Source: Ruminococcus sp.
Lineage (GTDB): Bacteria > Bacillota > Clostridia > Oscillospirales > Ruminococcaceae
NCBI GenBank assembly: GCA_015066925.1
Contig: SVNL01000005.1
Location: forward strand, 1 to 50,738
Length of the DNA stretch: 50,738 nucleotides
Direction of reading: 5' to 3'
Under the pieces are notes generated by a model. That model made no database searches and had not been told where the DNA came from. It worked only from the letters and a program-made list of their open reading frames with translations. Below, in pieces: positions 7,508 to 16,218 of this stretch. A program made the position numbers and the translations under genes. Position 1 is the first letter of the stretch. Each line of letters begins with the position of its first letter.

Positions 7508-8755
7508 ATGGATTTTTGCGAAGCACAAAGCTTTATTAATTCGTTTAGTCGTTCAGGAACTAGAGTGAACGATTTATTAAGAATAAGCCGATTGCTTGAG
7601 GCACTCGATAATCCCCAGGACAAGCTTGAATTTATTCATATTGCAGGAACTAACGGAAAAGGCTCAACTCTTGAGTATATTTCCGATATTCTTGAAAAAT
7701 CAGGATATAGAACGGGAAAATTCACTTCTCCGTATGTAACGCATTATGCCGACAGAATAAGGATTAATTCAAAGGAAATAGATGAAGCTTCAATTGCTGA
7801 AATTTGCGGATTTGTAAAGAGCAGAGTAAGCTCTGATGAATTTTCTCAGTTTGAAATTACAATGGCAATTGCAATGCTTTATTTTTTGCGGGAACAATGT
7901 GATATTGTTGTGCTTGAAACCGGGATAGGCGGACTTCTGGACTCAACTAATATTATAAAAAAGCCGATTGTATCGGTTATTACATCTGTATCTCTTGACC
8001 ATACAGCTGTTCTTGGAAATACAGTTGCTGAAATTGCACGGCAGAAAGCAGGAATAATAAAAAAAGATTGTAATACTGTTTTGTCTGTTGATAATGTTTA
8101 TGAAACAAAATGTATTGTGAGAGAAAAAGCAGAAGAGATGAACGCACCTCTGACGGAAATAAATGAGAAAGAAATTATTCCGCTGAAAATTGATATATGT
8201 GGAAACGAGTTTATGTATAAAAACAGGAAATTCGCTACTGCAATGGGCGGAATTCATCAGATTTATAATGCCGTTACAGCGTTGGAGGTTTGTGAAATTC
8301 TTGCATCTCACGGCTTTGATATTTCCGAAGATGTTATTCGCAGTTCAATATCCGAAACAACTGTCAGAGGAAGAATACAGCTTATAAAAGGTGAGCCTGA
8401 TATTATTGTTGACGGAGGGCATAATCCTTCGGGAGTAGAGGCACTGATATCGGTGCTTAAAAAAAATAATAAAACTGTATACGCTGCACTGGGTGTAAGT
8501 GAAAATAAGGATTATTTTTCGTTTGCGGATAGTCTTTGCGATATTTCAGCATATATATGCTGTGTTGACGGTTTTTCGGACAACTGTGTGCCTGCTGAAA
8601 ATGTTTGCGGATATATCTGCGGAAAATGTAAAACGGATTATATGAATTACAGTGACGGAATAAAAAAAGTAATCGCTCTTGCCAAGAAGAATGACGGTGT
8701 TGCTGTAATCTGCGGTTCGCTGTATCTTGTGAGTGCTTATCTTAATAATTTTTAA
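7508..8755 (+). CDS. folC: Folylpolyglutamate synthase / dihydrofolate synthase
   Basis: This cytosolic ligase adds glutamate to dihydropteroate and then to folates, retaining them in the cell. The Mur-ligase-type ATP loop is intact (HIAGTNGKGSTLEY, about residues 44-57), followed by FTSPY and YADRIRIN, and the ETGIGGLLDSTN stretch near 138. VDGGHNPSG in the C-terminal domain completes the family signature. Length (415) fits. AAGGGG precedes the ATG. It is the first gene of a run with the YerB-like lipoprotein and spoIIR, although the 43-base gap contains no terminator. A bifunctional role cannot be separated from a single role by sequence alone. Confidence 0.93.
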   Translation: MDFCEAQSFINSFSRSGTRVNDLLRISRLLEALDNPQDKLEFIHIAGTNGKGSTLEYISDILEKSGYRTGKFTSPYVTHYADRIRINSKEIDEASIAEICGFVKSRVSSDEFSQFEITMAIAMLYFLREQCDIVVLETGIGGLLDSTNIIKKPIVSVITSVSLDHTAVLGNTVAEIARQKAGIIKKDCNTVLSVDNVYETKCIVREKAEEMNAPLTEINEKEIIPLKIDICGNEFMYKNRKFATAMGGIHQIYNAVTALEVCEILASHGFDISEDVIRSSISETTVRGRIQLIKGEPDIIVDGGHNPSGVEALISVLKKNNKTVYAALGVSENKDYFSFADSLCDISAYICCVDGFSDNCVPAENVCGYICGKCKTDYMNYSDGIKKVIALAKKNDGVAVICGSLYLVSAYLNNF

Positions 8756-8798
8756 ATGTGGCAATGTATGCAAAATTAATTAAAAGAAGGAAAAAACT

Positions 8799-9887
8799 AT
8801 GACTAAAAGACTTTTTTGTGTTATATTATCAGCTTTAATGCTGGCAAATGTAACAGCTTGTAAGAAAAATAAGGAAAAAACAAAAACTGAAGAATCAAGT
8901 AAAGTTTCAGAAGTAACTGAGGCTGCTACAGAGGCTCCGACAGAGGTGCAACCTGTTAATGGAAGTGTTAACCCTCTTACAGGTGAAAATGGATATAACA
9001 GCGATGCTGTAGGAAAAAGACCTGTTGCAATTATGGTAAATAATCTTAAAGCAGCTTTGCCTCAGTATGGAATAACCGAAGCCGATATCATCTATGAGGT
9101 TCCTGTTGAAGGCGGAATAACACGTCTTATGGCTGTTTATGCCGATTATACAAATGTTCCTGATGTCTGCTCGGTAAGAAGCTGCAGATATTATTATCCG
9201 ATTATATCTCTGGGTCTTGACGCTGTTTATTGCCATTGGGGTTCTGACCAGACAATCGCTCTTGAAACATTAAATCGCACAGGAATTGACCACCTTGATG
9301 GTGCTTCTGAAACAGGACTTTTTTATCGTGATGAAAATCGTGTCGGAAAATATGATTCCGAGCATACAGGATATCTTCGTGGTTCTGAGCTTAAACAGCA
9401 TTTTGAATCACATGGCTTCAGAACAGATGTAAACGCTCAGAATATCGGTGGAGGACTTAGCTTTGTTTCTGAGGGAGAAAGTGCTTCAACCGAAGGTGCA
9501 CTTGATTGCAGTGAGTTGACATTGAAATTCTCTGACAGCTATTTCAGTACATTTGAATATAATGCTGATGAAAAAACATATTATAAAAAACATTCAGGTA
9601 ATCCACATATGGACGGAGTTACCAATCAGCAGCTTAATTTTGAAAATGTAGTTGCTGTTCAGACCTCAATCACTTCAAGAGATGGATATCTTATGGATGT
9701 TCAGCTTGTAGGAAGCGGTACAGGATATTATGCTACAAACGGAAAAATTCAATTGATTGAATGGTCTAAGGAAACCGAAAATTCACCTATAAAGATATAT
9801 GATATAAATGGCAATGAAATAAAATTCAATGTTGGTGAAAGCTATTTCGGCATAATTGGTAACGATAAAACAATAAGCTTTTCATAA
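8799..9887 (+). CDS. DUF3048 lipoprotein, YerB-like
   Basis: The protein begins with a lipoprotein signal (MTKRLFCVILSALMLANVTAC; lipobox VTAC), so it should be lipidated at Cys21 and held on the outer face of the membrane. A Lys/Glu/Thr-rich linker (about 22-50) leads to the DUF3048 domain, recognised by NPLTGE, RPVAIMVNN and ADIIYEVPVEGGITRLMAVY; the C-terminal DUF3048_C part follows to residue 362. Bacillus YerB belongs here; a biochemical role is not established to my knowledge. Many conserved polar residues sit around SVRSCRYY and HWGSD. It has an AGAAGG binding site and lies between folC and spoIIR. Confidence 0.85.
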   Translation: MTKRLFCVILSALMLANVTACKKNKEKTKTEESSKVSEVTEAATEAPTEVQPVNGSVNPLTGENGYNSDAVGKRPVAIMVNNLKAALPQYGITEADIIYEVPVEGGITRLMAVYADYTNVPDVCSVRSCRYYYPIISLGLDAVYCHWGSDQTIALETLNRTGIDHLDGASETGLFYRDENRVGKYDSEHTGYLRGSELKQHFESHGFRTDVNAQNIGGGLSFVSEGESASTEGALDCSELTLKFSDSYFSTFEYNADEKTYYKKHSGNPHMDGVTNQQLNFENVVAVQTSITSRDGYLMDVQLVGSGTGYYATNGKIQLIEWSKETENSPIKIYDINGNEIKFNVGESYFGIIGNDKTISFS

Positions 9888-9905
9888 TAACTGAATAAAA
9901 AGGTA

Positions 9906-9941
9906 ATTTCTGTCAATTCTTATTAACGAGGTGACAGAAAT
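9906..9941 (+). promoter_or_regulatory. Inverted repeat across the spoIIR translation start
   Basis: atttctgtca (9906-9915) and tgacagaaat (9932-9941) are perfect 10-bp complements. The right arm takes in part of the ribosome binding site (GAGGTG) and the first two bases of the ATG at 9940. In RNA this hairpin would hide the start of spoIIR. Confidence 0.6.
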
Positions 9942-10554
9942 GAAAATCAATATTAATCTGAAAATTTTTTCAGTATGTCTTATCGCATCAATACTTATAT
10001 CCAATTTTGTTGTTACAGGTCAAAGGCTTGATAATCTCAGAAATAATGTTTTAAGAATACACATTCTTGCTAATTCCGACAGCGATGAAGATCAGCGTTT
10101 AAAGCTTTGCGTGCGAGATACTCTTCTTGAACATTCCGAAGAAATATTCGGCAGCAGCTTATCGCTAGAAAAGGCTGTGGAAAATGCTGAGGATGGTCTT
10201 GCTGAAGCTGAAAAAATTGCTCAAGCCGTGATATATGAAAACGGATTTGATTATTCCGTAACAGCAGAAATAGATAATATATATTTTAATGAAAGACAAT
10301 ATGGTGATATTACAATGCCTAAGGGTATGTATAAAGCTTTGCGTATCAAAATAGGTGAAGCAGAGGGACATAACTGGTGGTGTGTAATGTATCCGCCTCT
10401 TTGTATTCCTGTTGCAGATAAAGTAACTGAATCGGAAGAAGTAAAAGAAGATTTTTTTAGCGAAGAGGAAATAGAAATTATGGAAAAACCAAAGAAATTT
10501 AAGGTGAGATTTATGCTTTGGGATAAATTAAAATCGGTTTTTGATGCAGATTAA
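9940..10554 (+). CDS. spoIIR: Stage II sporulation protein R
   Basis: SpoIIR is secreted from the forespore and triggers SpoIIGA processing of pro-sigma-E in the mother cell. The N-terminus has a single hydrophobic segment (IFSVCLIASILISNFVV) as signal or anchor. The family motif LRIHILANSDSDEDQRLK follows near residues 38-55, then VRDTLL, and later YGDITMPKGMYKALRIKIG and NWWCVMYPPLC. Length is 204 residues from the ATG. The track begins at a GTG that is part of the Shine-Dalgarno sequence; the ATG at 9940 is preferred. The acidic C-terminal tail (EEDFFSEEEIE) is not typical. Its presence implies a sporulation pathway or a remnant. Confidence 0.92.
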   Translation: MKININLKIFSVCLIASILISNFVVTGQRLDNLRNNVLRIHILANSDSDEDQRLKLCVRDTLLEHSEEIFGSSLSLEKAVENAEDGLAEAEKIAQAVIYENGFDYSVTAEIDNIYFNERQYGDITMPKGMYKALRIKIGEAEGHNWWCVMYPPLCIPVADKVTESEEVKEDFFSEEEIEIMEKPKKFKVRFMLWDKLKSVFDAD

Positions 10555-10584
10555 GTTAAATATGATAAAAATATAAAAATGGTA

Positions 10585-10613
10585 TTGACAAATAAATGGA
10601 AATGTAGTATACT
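10585..10613 (+). promoter_or_regulatory. Sigma-A promoter of infC-rpmI-rplT
   Basis: A perfect TTGACA and TATACT are separated by 17 bases. The leader is about 145 bases. Confidence 0.85.
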
Positions 10614-10619
10614 ATTTGA

Positions 10620-10745
10620 GTAAACAAAGCAGAACGTGCTGTTCTCACCGTTTGGTAAACACTTAAACGGTCAATATTTTCATTTTTATTGTGAACTTAT
10701 TGTGTGAGTGCAGGGCTGATTTCTGCACTCACATTTGTTTTTATC
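10620..10745 (+). promoter_or_regulatory. infC leader with transcription attenuator (L20-type leader)
   Basis: The leader holds hairpins agaac/gttct (10631-10645) and ccgttt/aaacgg (10648-10670), then an 11-bp terminator stem tgtgagtgcag/ctgcactcaca (10703-10733) followed by tttgtttttat. The position, just before infC, matches the L20-controlled leaders of Gram-positive infC operons, in which excess ribosomal protein L20 promotes termination. The binding site for L20 was not resolved by eye. Confidence 0.65.
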
Positions 10746-10766
10746 TTATTTTTGGAGGTGCTGGCT

Positions 10767-11285
10767 ATTAGCAAACAGGAACTGCAAATCAACGAAGAGA
10801 TAAGAGATAAAGAAGTTCTCGTAATCGACGCTGATGGAACTAAGCTTGGCGTAATTTCAGCCAAAGAAGCGCAAAAAATCGCATACGATAAGGATCTGGA
10901 TTTGGTAAAAATCGCTCCTCAGGCAACACCGCCCGTATGTCGTATTATGGATTATGGAAAGTACTGCTTTGAGCAGACAAAACGTGAAAAAGAAGCAAAG
11001 AAAAATCAGAAGGTTGTTTCAATTAAAGAAATCAGAATGTTTTCTACAATTGATAAACACGATTTTGAAACAAAAGTCAATCAGGCTGTTAAATTCTTAC
11101 AGTCAGGTGATAAGCTGAAAGTTTCCGTTAGATTCCGTAAGCGTGCTATTGCTCATCCTCAATTGGGTGAAGAGCTGTTAGAGCGTTTCAAAGAAGCGGT
11201 TTTATCTGTTGGCTCGGTAGAAAAGCCCGCTAAAATGGAGGGACGAAGCATTGTTATGTTCGTTTCACCAAAGGTTTCTAAGTAA
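10767..11285 (+). CDS. infC: Translation initiation factor IF-3
   Basis: IF-3 binds the 30S subunit, prevents premature 50S joining and checks the start codon and initiator tRNA. The real start is ATT at 10767, with GGAGGTG six bases upstream, giving ISKQELQINEEIRD and 172 residues. This non-standard codon is a conserved feature of infC and lets IF-3 limit its own synthesis. The N-terminal domain includes VIDADGTKLG; the C-terminal domain holds KEIRMF and VRFRKRAIAHP, which contact 16S rRNA. The track start (10704) lies inside the attenuator hairpin and adds a false hydrophobic stretch. First gene of infC-rpmI-rplT. Confidence 0.95.
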   Translation: MSKQELQINEEIRDKEVLVIDADGTKLGVISAKEAQKIAYDKDLDLVKIAPQATPPVCRIMDYGKYCFEQTKREKEAKKNQKVVSIKEIRMFSTIDKHDFETKVNQAVKFLQSGDKLKVSVRFRKRAIAHPQLGEELLERFKEAVLSVGSVEKPAKMEGRSIVMFVSPKVSK

Positions 11286-11319
11286 GAACTAACCTGTTCA
11301 AATAAGGAGGAATAATACA

Positions 11320-11523
11320 ATGGCAAAGGTTAAGGTTAAAACTCATTCAGGTGCAAAGAAGCGCTTTAAGGTTACAGGAAGCGGTAAAGTAAAGTATCAG
11401 CATACTAACAAGAGACACAGACTTACACAGAAGGATACAAAGCGTAAGAGAATTGCACGTAATGCTGGCGTTTGTGATGCTGCTAATGCTGCAACAATCA
11501 AAAAACTCGTTCCTTATATGTAA
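11320..11523 (+). CDS. rpmI: Ribosomal protein L35
   Basis: A 67-residue, strongly basic 50S subunit protein that packs into 23S rRNA. The start [20 protein letters not shown] and the KHTNKRH-like stretch ([12 protein letters not shown]) are typical of bL35, and the full length is present. AAGGAGG lies upstream. It is the middle gene of the infC-rpmI-rplT operon, 34 bases after infC, and shares the leader control described there. Confidence 0.97.
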   Translation: MAKVKVKTHSGAKKRFKVTGSGKVKYQHTNKRHRLTQKDTKRKRIARNAGVCDAANAATIKKLVPYM

Positions 11524-11572
11524 TAAGTGAATTTTTGTTTTCTCGTAATTTTATTTTTGGAGGTATAAGAAT

Positions 11573-11926
11573 ATGGCACGTATAAAGGGTGCAATGATGA
11601 CTCGTAAGAGAAGAAATAAAACTCTCAAGCTTGCAAAGGGTTACTTTGGCGCTAAGAGCAAACACTTCAAGATGGCTAAACAGGCTGTAATGAAGTCAGG
11701 CAATTATGCATACATCGGCAGAAAACAGAAGAAGAGAAACTTCAGACAGCTTTGGATTACAAGAATTTCTGCTGCTTGCAAAATGAATGGTATGAACTAT
11801 TCAACATTTATGAATGGCTGTAAGAAGGCTGGCATTACTCTTAACAGAAAAATGCTCTCTGAAATCGCTATCAATGATGCTTCAGGATTTACAGCTATCG
11901 TTGAAAAGGCAAAGGCTGCTCTTTAA
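11573..11926 (+). CDS. rplT: Ribosomal protein L20
   Basis: The 117-residue bL20 binds 23S rRNA early in 50S assembly. The basic N-terminal arm is intact ([20 protein letters not shown]), as are [12 protein letters not shown] and [16 protein letters not shown]. In Firmicutes this protein also represses its own operon through the infC leader. GGAGGT precedes the ATG. A strong terminator follows 10 bases after the stop, closing the operon. Confidence 0.97.
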   Translation: MARIKGAMMTRKRRNKTLKLAKGYFGAKSKHFKMAKQAVMKSGNYAYIGRKQKKRNFRQLWITRISAACKMNGMNYSTFMNGCKKAGITLNRKMLSEIAINDASGFTAIVEKAKAAL

Positions 11927-11935
11927 TGAACTGAT

Positions 11936-11966
11936 AAACACGCTTTTATTTGATAAGAGCGTGTTT
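11936..11966 (+). terminator. Terminator of infC-rpmI-rplT
   Basis: The stem aaacacgctttta pairs with taagagcgtgttt (one G-T) and a short T-rich tail (tgttgt) follows. Confidence 0.75.
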
Positions 11967-11990
11967 TGTTGTAGATACACTTAATCGTAA

Positions 11991-12043
11991 GCAATGGTTA
12001 ATTATTCAGCATTTATATAATTGCTGATATGATTAATCATTGC
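11991..12043 (+). other. Long near-perfect hairpin before the rRNA methylase gene
   Basis: gcaatggttaattattcagca pairs with tgctgatatgattaatcattgc over 21 base pairs with two G-T pairs and one bulged T; the loop is ten A/T bases. No T run follows, so it is not an ordinary terminator. It lies between the rplT terminator and the ribosome binding site of the next gene at 12061. Confidence 0.7.
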
Positions 12044-12072
12044 AAAGGTGTATAAAAGGTGGAGGTGCAAAT

Positions 12073-12858
12073 TTGTACGGAGAAATAATAAAATCAAAAG
12101 ATAACCCTGTAATCAAGCTGTATCAGAAGCTTTCTTCACAAAAAAAAGAAAGGCTTTTATACGGCCTATTTGTGTTGGAGGGGCTTAGAATTGTTCAGGA
12201 CGCTATACGAGAGGATAAGGATATAAAGCATCTTCTTGTAACAGTTGATGCAATGAATAAGTATTCCGATGAATTTTCTCAGGTTGATTTGAAGGATACA
12301 AAATTAATTGTTATTTCAAATGAGCTTGGGAATAAAATTGCTCAAACTGAAAAAACACAGGGAGTTTTTGCAATTTGTTCCATTCCTCAGCAAACAGAAA
12401 TTCTATTTGAAGAAAATGGAAAATACATAGTTCTTCATGAACTTCAAGACCCGGGAAATGTGGGTATGATAATAAGAACTGCCGATGCATTGGGTATTGA
12501 CGGAATAATTATGTGCAAATGCTGTGACCTTTATAGTCCTAAGGTAATACGTTCGACAATGGGTTCGGTTTTCAGAATGAAAATATCAATTGTAAATGAC
12601 ACGCAAAGACTTTTTGAACTTCTTCAAAAAAATAATGTTTCGTCATTTGCATCTGTAATTGATAAAGATGCGGATAACGTGAAAACTAGTGATTTTTCAG
12701 GTGCTTGTGCAGTTTTTATCGGTAATGAGGGCAATGGTCTGCCTTGTGATGTTGCCGAGCATTGCGACCATAAAGTAACAATCAGAATGAATGGTACTAT
12801 AAATTCACTTAATGCTGCAATGGCAGCGGGCATTTTGATGTGGGAGCTTAAATCGTAA
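12073..12858 (+). CDS. TrmH/SpoU-family RNA 2'-O-methyltransferase
   Basis: A knotted SAM-dependent enzyme expected to methylate ribose in rRNA or tRNA. The three SPOUT motifs are present: LQDPGNVGMIIRTADALG (near residue 130), FIGNEGNGLP (near 220) and TINSLNAAMAAGILMWEL at the C-terminus. An N-terminal substrate-binding domain (residues 1-95) precedes them. The start is set at TTG 12073, which has GGAGGTG five bases upstream; the track's ATG at 12040 would place that binding site inside the gene. At 261 residues it resembles YsgA, which in Bacillus is also near rplT. The exact target nucleotide is not predictable. A 53-base hairpin precedes it. Confidence 0.88.
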   Translation: MYGEIIKSKDNPVIKLYQKLSSQKKERLLYGLFVLEGLRIVQDAIREDKDIKHLLVTVDAMNKYSDEFSQVDLKDTKLIVISNELGNKIAQTEKTQGVFAICSIPQQTEILFEENGKYIVLHELQDPGNVGMIIRTADALGIDGIIMCKCCDLYSPKVIRSTMGSVFRMKISIVNDTQRLFELLQKNNVSSFASVIDKDADNVKTSDFSGACAVFIGNEGNGLPCDVAEHCDHKVTIRMNGTINSLNAAMAAGILMWELKS

Positions 12859-12872
12859 AGGCGGTGAATGGT

Positions 12873-14099
12873 ATGTACAGATGTAAATACTGGCTTTGGC
12901 TTACAAGAGTATTCGGTATTGGAAATGAACGTATATGGGAAGTAATGCGTTATTTTGATGACCCTGCTAAAGCTTACACAGAAATTCTGTCAGGCTTTCT
13001 TAAAGACAAGCTTAGTGAAAAGGAATTGCAGAGAGCTTTAACAACATCGCTTGAATCATGTGTTGAAATTATTGAGATATGTAATTCAAAGGGCTATGAC
13101 GTAATTAGCTATTCAAGTCCTGAGTATCCGTCGCTTTTAAGACATATATATAATCCTCCTGCCATACTTTATTATGACGGAGATATTAAAACTTTTGAGC
13201 GCGGCCGCATTATTTCTATAGTAGGAGCAAGAAATTGCTGTGATAGAAGTCTGGCAACAGAAGAAAAGCTTTGTCATGATTTGGCTGTATCGGGAAATAT
13301 TATTGCAAGCGGATTTGCTGTCGGTGCAGATATAACTGCACATTTATCAGCTGTTTCTGCGGATAGACCAACTGTTGCTGTTCTTGGATGTGGTCTTGAT
13401 ATTAATTATCCGAGTGATAATTTTAAATACAGGGATAAAATAAGAAAGTGCGGAGTTTTTATTACGGAATATCCTATCGGTACATCACCTCATCCTCAGA
13501 ATTTTCCTAAGCGAAATCGAATACTTTCAGGAATAGCGTCAGGAGTTATTGTGATTGAAGCAGGTGAAAAAAGTGGTTCACTTATTACAGCTGAGCTTGC
13601 TGTTCAGAATGGCAGAGAAGTATTTTGTCTGCCGCCGTCCGATATTTATGACAGCAGATTTGCGGGAAATATTCGTGTTTTACGAGAGGGCGCTACTGCA
13701 ATATACGGTATTGAGGATATACGTGCTTATTATCGTCATTTTGATAATAGCAGACTTGATGTTGTCAATCATTCTCTTGAATATGTTATCAATTCGGATG
13801 AAGATGAGGTTAAGGCAGAAGTAATAGCGATTGAAGAAAATCCGCTTCTGAAAAAAAGTATTGATTTTATAAAGAAAGAAAAATTAAAGTCTGTCGATGA
13901 TTATCTGACAGATGATTTAACTGATGAACAGAAAAAAATAATAACATGTCTTTTTGAAAAAGAACTTCATGCTGATGTAATAGCAGAAAAGCTTCAGATT
14001 GAAATGTCAGAACTTATGTCACTTTTGACAGAGCTTGAGATATATGGTATAATTAAAGCTTTACCAGGAAAAATGTATAAGATTGCAGAGAAAAAATAA
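12873..14099 (+). CDS. dprA: DNA processing protein DprA (Smf)
   Basis: DprA binds incoming single-stranded DNA and loads RecA during natural transformation. The Rossmann-like core shows ISIVGARNCCDRS, IIASGFAVGADITAHL, VLGCGLDINYPSDN, FITEYPIG and FPKRNRILSGIASGVIVIEAGEKSGSLITAELA, all expected motifs. An N-terminal SAM-like helical region and a C-terminal winged-helix part (about 335-408) flank the core. ATG at 12873 is chosen over the track's GTG at 12864, because the GTG belongs to the GGCGGTG binding site. The gene sits between the rRNA methylase and topA, the usual dprA-topA neighbourhood. No other competence gene is in the window. Confidence 0.94.
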   Translation: MYRCKYWLWLTRVFGIGNERIWEVMRYFDDPAKAYTEILSGFLKDKLSEKELQRALTTSLESCVEIIEICNSKGYDVISYSSPEYPSLLRHIYNPPAILYYDGDIKTFERGRIISIVGARNCCDRSLATEEKLCHDLAVSGNIIASGFAVGADITAHLSAVSADRPTVAVLGCGLDINYPSDNFKYRDKIRKCGVFITEYPIGTSPHPQNFPKRNRILSGIASGVIVIEAGEKSGSLITAELAVQNGREVFCLPPSDIYDSRFAGNIRVLREGATAIYGIEDIRAYYRHFDNSRLDVVNHSLEYVINSDEDEVKAEVIAIEENPLLKKSIDFIKKEKLKSVDDYLTDDLTDEQKKIITCLFEKELHADVIAEKLQIEMSELMSLLTELEIYGIIKALPGKMYKIAEKK

Positions 14100-14139
14100 C
14101 AATCAGAAAATAAAGAATAAATGCAAGGGGTTGTAACAG

Positions 14140-16218
14140 ATGCCAGATTTAGTAATAGTTGAGTCGCCTGCAAAGGCTAAAACAATACAAAAATATTTGG
14201 GGACAGGATATGAGGTAATAGCCTCAATGGGACATATAAGAGATTTGCCGAAATCAAAGCTCGGTGTAGATACCGATAACGATTTTGAACCGCAGTATAT
14301 TGATATGAAGGGCAAAGAGGATGTAATTAAAAATCTGAAAAAATATGCGAAAAAATGCGATAAGATATATCTTGCTACCGACCCTGATAGAGAGGGAGAA
14401 GCAATTTCATGGCATATAGCACAGCTTTTAAAGCTTGATATGAATGAAAATAATCGTATTGCTTTTAATGAGATAACAAAAAGCGGAGTTAAAAACGGAA
14501 TTAATAATCCACATAAAATTGATATAGACCTCGTTAATGCACAACAGGCAAGACGTATTTTGGACAGAATAGTAGGATATAAATTAAGTCCATTTTTGTG
14601 GAAAAAAGTAAAAAGAGGACTTTCAGCAGGTCGTGTACAGTCTGTTGCGGTAAGCCTTGTTGTTGACAGAGAAAATGAAATAAAAAAGTTTGTGTCAAAG
14701 GAATACTGGTCTATTGATGCAAAGTTTACTGCTCCGTCGTCAAGAAAGGTGTTCGGTGCAAGCCTCGTAAGCGTTGACGGAAAAAAACTTGAGCTTGCAA
14801 ATGAAGCTGAAGCAAAGGTCTTTCTTGAACGCCTTAAAGGTGCTGAATATATAATTAAAAATGTAAAGAAAAGAGTTACTAAAAAACAGCCATCACCTCC
14901 ATTTATTACATCAACAATGCAGCAGGAGGCTTCACGAAAGCTTGGCTTCTCAGCTAAACGTACAATGAAAGCTGCACAGGAGCTTTATGAAGGTGTTGAT
15001 ATTGAGGGTGTAGGTGCAGTAGGTCTTATTACTTATATGAGAACCGACAGTCTCAGAATTTCTGATGAAGCAAGAGCAGCGGCTTCTGAATATATTGAGA
15101 TGAAGTATGGCAAGGATTATCTGCCGGCTGAACCTCGTATTTTCAAGACAAAGAAAAATGCTCAGGACGCTCACGAAGCTATAAGACCATCTATGCCGGA
15201 AATGACACCTGACAGAATAAAATCAAGTGTTACAAATGATCAGTATAAGCTGTATAAGCTTATATGGGAACGTTTTATTGCAAGTCAGATGGCAAATGCT
15301 CTTCTTGATACAGTTTCGGTTGATATTGAAGCTGATAACTGTTTGTTCAGAGCATCAGGCTATTCAGTTAAATTTGACGGTTTTACAGTATTGTATGTTG
15401 AGTCATCGGATACGGAAGAAGAAAGTAAAAAGATGCTTCCGCCACTAGAAGCAGGAAATGTTGTAAAGTTAAAGAGTATTGACGGAAATCAGCATTTTAC
15501 TCAGCCGCCTGCACGCTATACCGAAGCTTCATTGATAAAAGCTCTTGAAGAAAACGGAATAGGAAGACCTAGTACCTACGCTCCTACAATAACTACAATT
15601 ACATCAAGACTTTATGTTGAACATGAAGGAAAACAGCTAAAACCAACAAGTCTTGGTGAAGTTACAACTGAGCTTATGAGAGAGCATTTCAAGAATATAG
15701 TAGACGCAAAATTTACAGCAAAAATGGAAAATGATCTTGATGAGGTTGAACAGGGCGAAAAGGACTGGGTTAAATCGCTTCACGAGTTTTACGATGATTT
15801 TGCGGCAACATTAAGCAAGGCAGAAGACGCTATGGAAGGCAAGCGAGTAAAAGTACCGGATGAGGAAACAGATATCGTTTGTGAATTGTGCGGCAGAAAT
15901 ATGGTAGTAAAATTCAGCCGATTTGGTAAATTTCTCGCATGTCCCGGATTCCCTGAATGTAAAAACACGAAAAAAATTGTTCAGGAAACTAAAGGAAGCT
16001 GTCCGATTTGCGGAAAAAAGGTTATCCAGAAGAAGTCGAAAAAAGGAAGAAGCTTTTATGGCTGTGAAGGATATCCGGACTGTAATTTTATGACATGGAA
16101 CGTACCTGTTGAAGAAAAATGCCCTACCTGTGGAAGCAGTTTGTTCCAGAAGGGCGGTAAATCAGGTAAGCTTATTTGTGAAAAGCCTGATTGCGGATTT
16201 GAAAAGGAGCTTAAATAA
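14140..16218 (+). CDS. topA: DNA topoisomerase I (type IA)
   Basis: TopA relaxes negative supercoils through a transient 5'-phosphotyrosine. The N-terminal Toprim domain begins LVIVESPAKAKTIQKYLG and contains the acidic DPDREGEA motif (about 82-89). The catalytic tyrosine lies in GLITYMRTDS near residue 300. The C-terminus carries three four-cysteine zinc fingers (CELCG...CPGFPEC, CPICG...CEGYPDC, CPTCG...CEKPDC), which help DNA binding. Length (692) is normal. AAGGGG lies upstream. Its stop overlaps the next ATG (TAATG), so trmFO is translationally coupled, as in many Firmicutes. Confidence 0.97.
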   Translation: MPDLVIVESPAKAKTIQKYLGTGYEVIASMGHIRDLPKSKLGVDTDNDFEPQYIDMKGKEDVIKNLKKYAKKCDKIYLATDPDREGEAISWHIAQLLKLDMNENNRIAFNEITKSGVKNGINNPHKIDIDLVNAQQARRILDRIVGYKLSPFLWKKVKRGLSAGRVQSVAVSLVVDRENEIKKFVSKEYWSIDAKFTAPSSRKVFGASLVSVDGKKLELANEAEAKVFLERLKGAEYIIKNVKKRVTKKQPSPPFITSTMQQEASRKLGFSAKRTMKAAQELYEGVDIEGVGAVGLITYMRTDSLRISDEARAAASEYIEMKYGKDYLPAEPRIFKTKKNAQDAHEAIRPSMPEMTPDRIKSSVTNDQYKLYKLIWERFIASQMANALLDTVSVDIEADNCLFRASGYSVKFDGFTVLYVESSDTEEESKKMLPPLEAGNVVKLKSIDGNQHFTQPPARYTEASLIKALEENGIGRPSTYAPTITTITSRLYVEHEGKQLKPTSLGEVTTELMREHFKNIVDAKFTAKMENDLDEVEQGEKDWVKSLHEFYDDFAATLSKAEDAMEGKRVKVPDEETDIVCELCGRNMVVKFSRFGKFLACPGFPECKNTKKIVQETKGSCPICGKKVIQKKSKKGRSFYGCEGYPDCNFMTWNVPVEEKCPTCGSSLFQKGGKSGKLICEKPDCGFEKELK

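Noticed and set aside
10704-10766. N-terminal extension of IF-3 in the ORF track
   Set aside because: It lies in the attenuator stem and lacks a binding site; the ATT at 10767 has an ideal one and gives the family's normal start.
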